A DNA stretch of 64,000 bases. Source: Sulfurisphaera tokodaii str. 7 (GTDB taxonomy: Archaea > Thermoproteota > Thermoprotei_A > Sulfolobales > Sulfolobaceae). A model generated the notes under the pieces. It was not told where the DNA came from and did not search any database. It was given only the letters and a program-made list of their open reading frames with translations. The DNA lies in contig NC_003106.2 in assembly GCF_000011205.1 (NCBI RefSeq), positions 2,184,001 to 2,248,000 on the forward strand. Reading direction: 5' to 3'. Numbering within the stretch: position 1 is the stretch's first letter; every line of letters starts with the position of its first letter. Positions 59,251 through 64,000 of this stretch are shown piece by piece. Both the position numbers and the translations under genes were made by a program.

Positions 59251-60102
59251 TCCTAATTCTTTTAGTATACCGTATATTAAAGAATTTCCATCAACGCTTT
59301 CTTGCAAAGGACTTCTAACTTTGCCGACATATATACCTCTATATTTTAGTCCATTTTTTAGTGTTGAGGGATAGTCTCCAATCAATATAGCTTTATTAAT
59401 TTTTTCAATCATTTTTTGTATTTTTAAGGCTTCCGTTAAATTTCCGTTCTTAAGAAGCTCGTATTCTTTAACGACTAACTCTGGTGCTATATTAGCTACT
59501 GCTGACACTAAACCGTCTCCACCAGCTAAATAGGATTCTAAAAATAATTCATCATTTCCGATAAGCAAGCTAAATTCTTTGTTTATCTCTTTTAAAGAAA
59601 TAAGATTCTTAAAACTTACTAAATCGTTTGTAGTATATTTCATCCCTTGTATTATTCCTTCTTCTACTAATTTTTCTATTATATTTTCAGCTATCTGATA
59701 AGAATTTTGAGGATAATAATACATGTTTAATGGAATTCCTAGCCTAGATAGATCCTCGAAATACTTTACTATTCCTTTTTCTGATGGCTTATGATATAAT
59801 GGTGGTAAGCTTGCTAGTTCTTCAAAGCCTAAATCTACTACTATCTTAGCTAATTTTAGTGCGTTATAAGTTGAGTTTTCAGTCACGTTAACTATTCCGT
59901 TCTTTGTTATATCTGCTAACTTCTTTAGAAATGTTGTTTTTTCCTCAAATGATAACATGTTAAACTCTCCTGTACTACCTAGAACAAAGAAATGTTCTAT
60001 TCCATTTCGTTTCAAGAATTGTATATATGTTTCTAGTGAATCTAGATCTAGCTCTTCATTCTCTTTAAAAGGTGTGACTATGGCTGGAATAACTCCTTTC
60101 AT
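59245..60102 (-). CDS. DapA/KdgA-family class I (Schiff-base) aldolase or lyase
   Basis: A 285-residue TIM barrel of the dihydrodipicolinate synthase/N-acetylneuraminate lyase family. GSTGEF at 42-47 binds the keto-acid carboxylate, a Tyr stands in YYYP (128-131) and the Schiff-base Lys is K155 (MKYTT). The family covers dihydrodipicolinate synthase, KDG aldolase and related lyases. Sulfolobales make lysine by the AAA route, so a sugar-acid or keto-acid aldolase is more likely than DapA; the substrate cannot be fixed. GGTGA upstream of the ATG is a Shine-Dalgarno site. It is divergent from a DtxR-like regulator. Confidence 0.8.
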   Translation of the reverse strand: MKGVIPAIVTPFKENEELDLDSLETYIQFLKRNGIEHFFVLGSTGEFNMLSFEEKTTFLKKLADITKNGIVNVTENSTYNALKLAKIVVDLGFEELASLPPLYHKPSEKGIVKYFEDLSRLGIPLNMYYYPQNSYQIAENIIEKLVEEGIIQGMKYTTNDLVSFKNLISLKEINKEFSLLIGNDELFLESYLAGGDGLVSAVANIAPELVVKEYELLKNGNLTEALKIQKMIEKINKAILIGDYPSTLKNGLKYRGIYVGKVRSPLQESVDGNSLIYGILKELGL

Positions 60103-60146
60103 TTGGTCACCTAGTTTTATATAGTTTTGTGGGAAATATTCTTATT

Positions 60147-60542
60147 GTGAAACTGTCAAGACGTGAGCTCTCATATTTATTATCAGTAAAGAAATATAAT
60201 GACGAAGGGAAACCAGCAAAATTATCGTGGATTTCAAAAGATCTAAATGTAAGTGTAGCTAGTGCTTATGAAGAGATTTCACATTTAGAGAGTAAAGGAT
60301 TTTTAAAAAAATCTGATAAAGGTATATTCATAACTGATGAGGGGAAAAAAGCAATAGATTCCCTTCTGAGAGCTCATAGAGTTATCGAGACATTCTTAGT
60401 TAAAATTGGTTTATCTCCAGATCAAGCATGTAATTATACTAAGCAGTTTGATTATTCTGTACCGGACGAAGTTATAGAAAGAATTTATGAGTATCTTGGA
60501 AAGCCAGAAAAATGTCCACACGGTGAAAATATTCCCTATTAA
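60147..60542 (+). CDS. DtxR/MntR-family metal-dependent regulator
   Basis: A 131-residue protein: winged helix at about 1-62 (AKLSWISKDLNVSVASAYEE, then ISHLESKGFL) and a dimerisation/metal domain at about 63-131 with HRVIETFLV, QACNYTKQFD and the CPHGENIP motif typical of MntR/IdeR proteins. I use GTG 60147 rather than the upstream TTG at 60129, because a TATA-like TTTATATA at 60116-60123 starts the mRNA near 60146. It probably controls metal uptake or efflux genes; the neighbouring TauE/SafE permease is a possible target. Confidence 0.82.
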   Translation: MKLSRRELSYLLSVKKYNDEGKPAKLSWISKDLNVSVASAYEEISHLESKGFLKKSDKGIFITDEGKKAIDSLLRAHRVIETFLVKIGLSPDQACNYTKQFDYSVPDEVIERIYEYLGKPEKCPHGENIPY

Positions 60543-60597
60543 CAAGTTAATTTTGATTAAACAAAACTTTTTAAACTAAAAATAAAAAATATAACTC

Positions 60598-61443
60598 ATG
60601 CTTGAGTTAACGTTTTTGCAATACGTTTTGTCAATTATTGCAGGCTTTCTGGTTGGTTTCAGTCTAGGGCTAATAGGTGGAGGAGGGTCAATTTTAGCTA
60701 TACCACTCTTATTATATTTCGTTGGTTTAGCTTACTTGCCTGGTGTTAATAAAAATTATATTGATCATTTAGTGATAGGCACTACTGCTCTAGCTGTCGG
60801 TTTAAATGCATACATAAATGCTTTCATCCATTGGAAAAAAGGAAATGTTAGAATCTTAGAAGGTATTTTTTTCACTTTGCCAGGAATTTTAGGAACTTAC
60901 GTCGGTGCCAGAGTTGGGTTAATAGTTCATGGAGGACTTTTACTATTTTTGTTCGGAATTCTAATGATAGTAATAGCTGTTATGGTTTTTAGAGGAAAAG
61001 ATAGGCCAGCTGTTTCTAAAACTTATCCTAATGGAGAACCTACTAAAGGGCTTTTACAAAGAGTAAAATTGCAGAGAATTATTCCTATAGGATTCTTAGT
61101 TGGTTTTGCGTCTGGCTTTTTCGGTATAGGTGGAGGATTTTTAATTGTCCCTGGTTTACTATTTAGTACTGGAATATGTATGATAAAAGCTGTAGGGACT
61201 TCTTTAATTTCAGTAGGAACTTTTGGCGTTACTGGTGCTTTAACTTATGCATTAGCTGGTGAAATTGATCCAATAATTAGTATCTTATATTTACTTGGCG
61301 GTATTGCAGGTGGCTATGTTGGTGCTAAGATTGCATCTAGCATGCCGAGAGGAATGCTGAGAAAAGTTTTTGCAATAATAATAATAGCTGTAGCCATCTA
61401 TATAATGTATCAGAATTACTATGCGATTGCGTCAATAATTTAG
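60598..61443 (+). CDS. TauE/SafE-family membrane permease
   Basis: A 281-residue membrane protein with about eight helices in two inverted halves, each with the family's glycine-rich segment (GLIGGGGSILAIPLLLYF at about 24-41 and GFFGIGGGFLIVPGLLFSTG at about 175-194). The family moves sulfite, sulfonates, sulfur compounds or other anions. In a sulfur-oxidising archaeon sulfite or thiosulfate transport is plausible, though this is inference. It overlaps the next gene on the other strand by 12 bp. Confidence 0.88.
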   Translation: MLELTFLQYVLSIIAGFLVGFSLGLIGGGGSILAIPLLLYFVGLAYLPGVNKNYIDHLVIGTTALAVGLNAYINAFIHWKKGNVRILEGIFFTLPGILGTYVGARVGLIVHGGLLLFLFGILMIVIAVMVFRGKDRPAVSKTYPNGEPTKGLLQRVKLQRIIPIGFLVGFASGFFGIGGGFLIVPGLLFSTGICMIKAVGTSLISVGTFGVTGALTYALAGEIDPIISILYLLGGIAGGYVGAKIASSMPRGMLRKVFAIIIIAVAIYIMYQNYYAIASII

Positions 61444-61728
61444 CATTTCCTTATATAGTTGATTTATTTTTTCTTCGATTTTTTTCTCTATTAATTGTAG
61501 TTTTTCCTTTGTTTTTATATAATCTTCGTTTTTCACATACTTTTTAGCCTCTTCTATATCATATCTCAGCTCTTCATCTTTGAAATTCCATAAACCAGAC
61601 AATTCTTTATCTATCCAAGAGAAAATACTTCTTTCTTTTCTCTCGTTAATGTGTAATAGCACTTTTTCTATTGAAGTTTTTATTAAAATTAAATCTTGTA
61701 GCTGAAAATATTTTTTGTTTACAGACAT
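61432..61728 (-). CDS. Hypothetical helical protein
   Basis: I do not recognise this 98-residue charged protein. It is predicted to be all helical with coiled-coil stretches (DIEEAKKYVKNEDYIKTKEK, then LQLIEKKIEEKINQLYKEML). The ATG at 61728 is about 28 bp from an A/T-rich box (around 61752-61761), so it looks like a real leaderless gene. It is divergent from the H/ACA-C/D-udg unit. Confidence 0.55.
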   Translation of the reverse strand: MSVNKKYFQLQDLILIKTSIEKVLLHINERKERSIFSWIDKELSGLWNFKDEELRYDIEEAKKYVKNEDYIKTKEKLQLIEKKIEEKINQLYKEMLNY

Positions 61729-61767
61729 TAAAGTTAATACTTACTTCAAGGATTAAAATATTAAATA

Positions 61768-61834
61768 CCCCCACTCTCCTCCGGGATCTGAGCTTGTGTT
61801 TATGCGATGAGGATCCTCAGCCGAGTGGGGGACA
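61768..61834 (+). ncRNA. H/ACA-type guide RNA
   Basis: One hairpin of 64 nt ends in ACA (61832-61834). The lower stem CCCCCACTC (61768-61776) pairs with GAGTGGGGG (61823-61831) in 9 bp. A pocket follows (TCCTCC on the 5' side, CAGCC on the 3' side), then an upper stem (61784-61789 with 61811-61816) and a kink-turn: GA (61790-61791) against loop GAT plus GA (61806-61810), with a GC/GC stem beyond. The 14 nt from pocket top to ACA is the standard distance. The predicted target is GGCUG-UN-GGAGGA, where U would become pseudouridine. Confidence 0.75.
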
Positions 61835-61886
61835 AATGATGATGCCGACATAGACTGAAGAATGAGGAGGGGTCGATTTACTGATG
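61834..61886 (+). ncRNA. C/D box guide sRNA ending at the udg start codon
   Basis: Plus strand: C ATGATGA (61836-61842), 12-nt guide (61843-61854), D' CTGA (61855-61858), 3-nt spacer, C' ATGAGGA (61862-61868), 12-nt guide (61869-61880), D CTGA (61881-61884). The A of the D box is the A of the udg ATG (61884). It starts directly after the ACA of the H/ACA RNA. The D' guide TGCCGACATAGA can pair with the conserved 23S sequence around E. coli U2504; the D guide is complementary to UAAAUCGACCCC. Confidence 0.8.
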
Positions 61887-62546
61887 GATAGTTTAGAAAA
61901 AATAAAAGAGGAAGTTATTTCTTGTAAGAAGTGCAAATTATGGCAATTTAGAACCAACGCAGTACCTGGTGAGGGATATCCAAAAGCCGAAATAATGTTT
62001 GTTGGAGAAGCACCGGGGGAGAATGAAGATAAAGAAGGAAGACCATTTGTTGGTGCAGCTGGTAAATTACTTACTCAGATGATTAAGGAAATTTTAGGAT
62101 TAGAAAGAGATCAAGTATTTATTACTAATGTAGTGAAATGTAGACCACCAAATAATAGAGATCCAGAGGAAGATGAGATCACGGCTTGTTCTCCTTATCT
62201 AGATAGGCAGATTGACATTATCATGCCAAAAATCATAGTAACTTTAGGGAGACATTCTACAAAATATATTTTTAGTAAAATGGGCGAAAATTTTTCGTCT
62301 ATAACAAAAGTTAGAGGTAAAAGCTATGTATGGAAATATAAGGAAAAAGAGATTATAGTTTTTCCAACTTATCATCCTGCTGCGGCACTTTATAATCCTA
62401 ATCTTAGGAAAATTCTTGAGGAAGATTTTAAGAAGATAAGAGAGTTAGCGATAACCCCAAAAAGGTATACAATTGATTATTTTCTTGGTGGTAAGAATAG
62501 ATCTTGGGATAAAAGGGAAAAAAGTGATAGTAACAGCGGCAAGTAA
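61884..62546 (+). CDS. udg: Family 4 uracil-DNA glycosylase (4Fe-4S)
   Basis: A 220-residue DNA repair enzyme that removes uracil from DNA. The GEAPG motif is at 41-45 and YHPAA at about 162-166. Four cysteines at 14, 17, 86 and 102 hold the 4Fe-4S cluster as in the thermophile UDGa family. The C-terminal 20 residues are basic and may bind DNA or PCNA. The ATG at 61884 shares a base with the D box of the upstream guide RNA, so mRNA and guide RNA may be cut from one transcript. It overlaps the following SDR gene. Confidence 0.93.
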   Translation: MDSLEKIKEEVISCKKCKLWQFRTNAVPGEGYPKAEIMFVGEAPGENEDKEGRPFVGAAGKLLTQMIKEILGLERDQVFITNVVKCRPPNNRDPEEDEITACSPYLDRQIDIIMPKIIVTLGRHSTKYIFSKMGENFSSITKVRGKSYVWKYKEKEIIVFPTYHPAAALYNPNLRKILEEDFKKIRELAITPKRYTIDYFLGGKNRSWDKREKSDSNSGK

Positions 62547-63276
62547 AGGTATAGGTTTTGCAACAGCGAAAAGGTTTTTAGAGGAAGGTGCAAAAGTTAT
62601 TATATCTTCTCATGACGAAAATAATCTAAGGAAAGCTTATGAAAGACTAAAGAATCTCGGTGAAGTAAATTATATCATAGCAGATTTAACAAAACCATCT
62701 GATGTAGAGAACCTAATAAAGTCTGGTTATAGTACTTTAGGCGGGCTAGATGTATTAGTGTATGTTACTGGAAGTCCGAAGCCAGGAAATTTGTTTGAGT
62801 TAACAAATGAAGATTGGATTAATGCTTTTTATCTTCTTTTAATGAGTGCTGTTATTGCAGTAAGGGAAGCTGGGAAATTAATGAAAAGTGGTGGTCGGAT
62901 TATTCTATCTACATCAATGACATTAAAAGAACCTTTGCCTAATTTGGACTTGTCTAACGTAGTAAGGTTATCTTTAGCTGGATTAATTAAAGTTGCAGCT
63001 AGAGAATTAGGAGAAAAAGGAATATTAGTTAACGGTGTAATGCCAGGCTGGACATTAACTGATAGGGTAGATCAACTAGTTAAGGATAGAGCAAAAAGGG
63101 AAGGTAGAAGTGAAGAGGAAATAATAAGGGATATCACGAGGGATGTCCCATTAAAGAGAATTGGAAAACCTGAAGAGGTAGCCAATGTTATCCTATTCTT
63201 AGCTTCTGAGCTTTCAACATATGTAAACGGTGTATTAATTCCAGTAGATGGAGGACTTATTAAGGCAACCCTTTAA
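62488..63276 (+). CDS. Short-chain dehydrogenase/reductase (SDR)
   Basis: A Rossmann-fold oxidoreductase of about 262 residues. The NAD(P) motif [12 protein letters not shown] lies near the N-terminus (the usual TGxxxGIG has Ala and Ser in place of the first Gly), with DLTKPSD binding the adenine side, the serine in STSMTLKEP and EEVANVILFLAS near the end. The YxxxK motif is not kept: at that place the sequence reads NVVRLSLAGLIKVA, so the Tyr is absent although Lys is near. Catalysis may differ from classical SDRs. The start is uncertain among GTG 62488 and nearby TTG 62485 or ATG 62473; all overlap udg. Confidence 0.78.
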   Translation: MVRIDLGIKGKKVIVTAASKGIGFATAKRFLEEGAKVIISSHDENNLRKAYERLKNLGEVNYIIADLTKPSDVENLIKSGYSTLGGLDVLVYVTGSPKPGNLFELTNEDWINAFYLLLMSAVIAVREAGKLMKSGGRIILSTSMTLKEPLPNLDLSNVVRLSLAGLIKVAARELGEKGILVNGVMPGWTLTDRVDQLVKDRAKREGRSEEEIIRDITRDVPLKRIGKPEEVANVILFLASELSTYVNGVLIPVDGGLIKATL

Positions 63277-63387
63277 AACTATTAGCACTAATAATACTTC
63301 CTTTTTTTCTCTCATTATAGAACGACATAAAATAGTTGGTTAACGATTATATTATAGGAAGGAGAAATATGCGTAGAGTGAGGAAAA

Positions 63388-64000
63388 GTGAAGATTATCA
63401 ACTTCTACGTTGACAACTTTAGAAGTTTATCAAATATAAGGCTTGAAGATTTAGGTGGGTTAAACGTCATAGTTGGCTACAATGGTTATGGTAAGACTAA
63501 TTTGCTCACAGCGATATATCTCTTCATAAAGAATCTTAATGCTGGAATAGAGAAGAGAAGTATTGAAGATAGGGATCAAGAATATATGTTACTATGGAGA
63601 GATTATGATATCACGAAACCTATAAGTATTGGTGGTGTAATAGAATTCTCAGAAGAAGAAGTTCAGAAGTCTATTGGCAAATCTCAGAAACTTAGGGTTG
63701 AGGTTGTTAATAAGCTAAGATATAATAATAGATTTATTGAGTGGAGTTTAGAATCTTTTTCTGTAAATAATTCTCCTCCTACAAGAGATCAATTTGAAGA
63801 GGTAAAGTCATTATTTTCTTTAGCTTCTCAATCAGTAGAATATGTTCCAATATTCGATCAGACATATTTTGATGCAATATTAAAGAAAATGATAGAAATG
63901 AATAGAAGCCCAATAAACATGAGAAGAAAATGGTATGATTTTGTAAATTTAATAGGAGAAGTAATACCTGAAATTAAAGGAATAGAGTTCTGGGATTCCG
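63388..64000 (+). CDS. AAA/RecF-like ATPase, N-terminal part (runs off the window)
   Basis: The first 204 codons of a P-loop ATPase of the RecF/SMC/OLD kind: an N-terminal FYVDNFRSLSNIRLEDLGGL segment, Walker A GYNGYGKTNLL at about 30-40, and a variable inserted region after it. The start is GTG 63388, with GAGG shortly upstream. The rest, including Walker B, lies outside the window. Such proteins act in DNA repair or in defence systems; which one cannot be decided here. Confidence 0.75.
   Translation, partial: MKIINFYVDNFRSLSNIRLEDLGGLNVIVGYNGYGKTNLLTAIYLFIKNLNAGIEKRSIEDRDQEYMLLWRDYDITKPISIGGVIEFSEEEVQKSIGKSQKLRVEVVNKLRYNNRFIEWSLESFSVNNSPPTRDQFEEVKSLFSLASQSVEYVPIFDQTYFDAILKKMIEMNRSPINMRRKWYDFVNLIGEVIPEIKGIEFWDS

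Overview
The window is a stretch of a crenarchaeal chromosome from the order Sulfolobales. The evidence is the two-component S-layer pair slaA/slaB, a complex I-like nuo cluster without NADH-input subunits, a split ThrRS editing protein, a crenarchaeal aCPSF2-type RNase, SSV-type integrase fragments, AT-rich DNA and many genes that start a few bases from where a TATA box would place the transcript end (leaderless mRNAs). Sequence feel and gene content suggest Sulfurisphaera or a close relative, but no species can be proven from the window alone.

Layout. 0-7 kb: sugar nucleotidyltransferase (cut by the window edge), mevalonate kinase, glmS, ThrRS editing protein, aCPSF2 RNase, archaeal NAC, an XRE-type regulator and a tRNA-Pro/tRNA-Ala pair. 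7-11.4 kb: a vapBC toxin-antitoxin pair and two glycosyltransferases around a 1.2-kb gene-free stretch. 11.6-19.4 kb: the cell-surface locus, with a Thr-rich membrane-anchored secreted protein divergent from slaA-slaB. 20-30.4 kb: tRNA-Gly, a glutamate synthase split into two proteins, CbiG-like and BtuF-like proteins, citramalate synthase and a UbiA prenyltransferase. 30.4-39.9 kb: GGCT-like, NfeD, thermopsin-like, stomatin, ThiN, PadR, SQR-like, DUF364-like, thioredoxin/YyaL-like, DUF2175-like and ThyX genes. 40-50.3 kb: nuoA-C-D-H-I-J-K-(M-L fusion)-N followed by inositol-1-phosphate synthase. 50.3-52.8 kb: ThiI, PAP2 phosphatase, GNAT. 52.9-57.5 kb: a mobile-DNA graveyard with a MITE, an orphan RelE toxin, a RHH regulator, an integrase pseudogene, and a collapsed SSV-type provirus in tRNA-Asn that carries a full IS. 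57.7-64 kb: membrane and regulatory proteins, a DapA-family aldolase, a DtxR-like regulator, a TauE/SafE permease, uracil-DNA glycosylase, an SDR and a partial ATPase.

The most striking signal is a set of small guide RNAs that the protein genes do not explain. I find ten candidate C/D box sRNAs and one H/ACA-type RNA, recognised from boxes C (RTGATGA), D (CTGA), C' and D' at the archaeal spacing of about 12-nt guides. Three C/D RNAs lie back to back without a single spare base at 36685-36836, antisense to the end of the SQR-like gene. An H/ACA RNA with a Kt-7-like kink-turn is followed by a C/D RNA whose D box contains the udg start codon (61768-61884). Two unlinked C/D RNAs (59.2 and 61.8 kb) carry almost the same guide in the same register, so they are predicted to methylate the same nucleotide.

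The second system is the dismantled provirus. A 27-bp copy of the tRNA-Asn 3' end at 55383-55409 and the tRNA itself at 57417-57492 bracket an IS and the two halves of an SSV-type integrase gene, which can be rejoined on paper across the att site.
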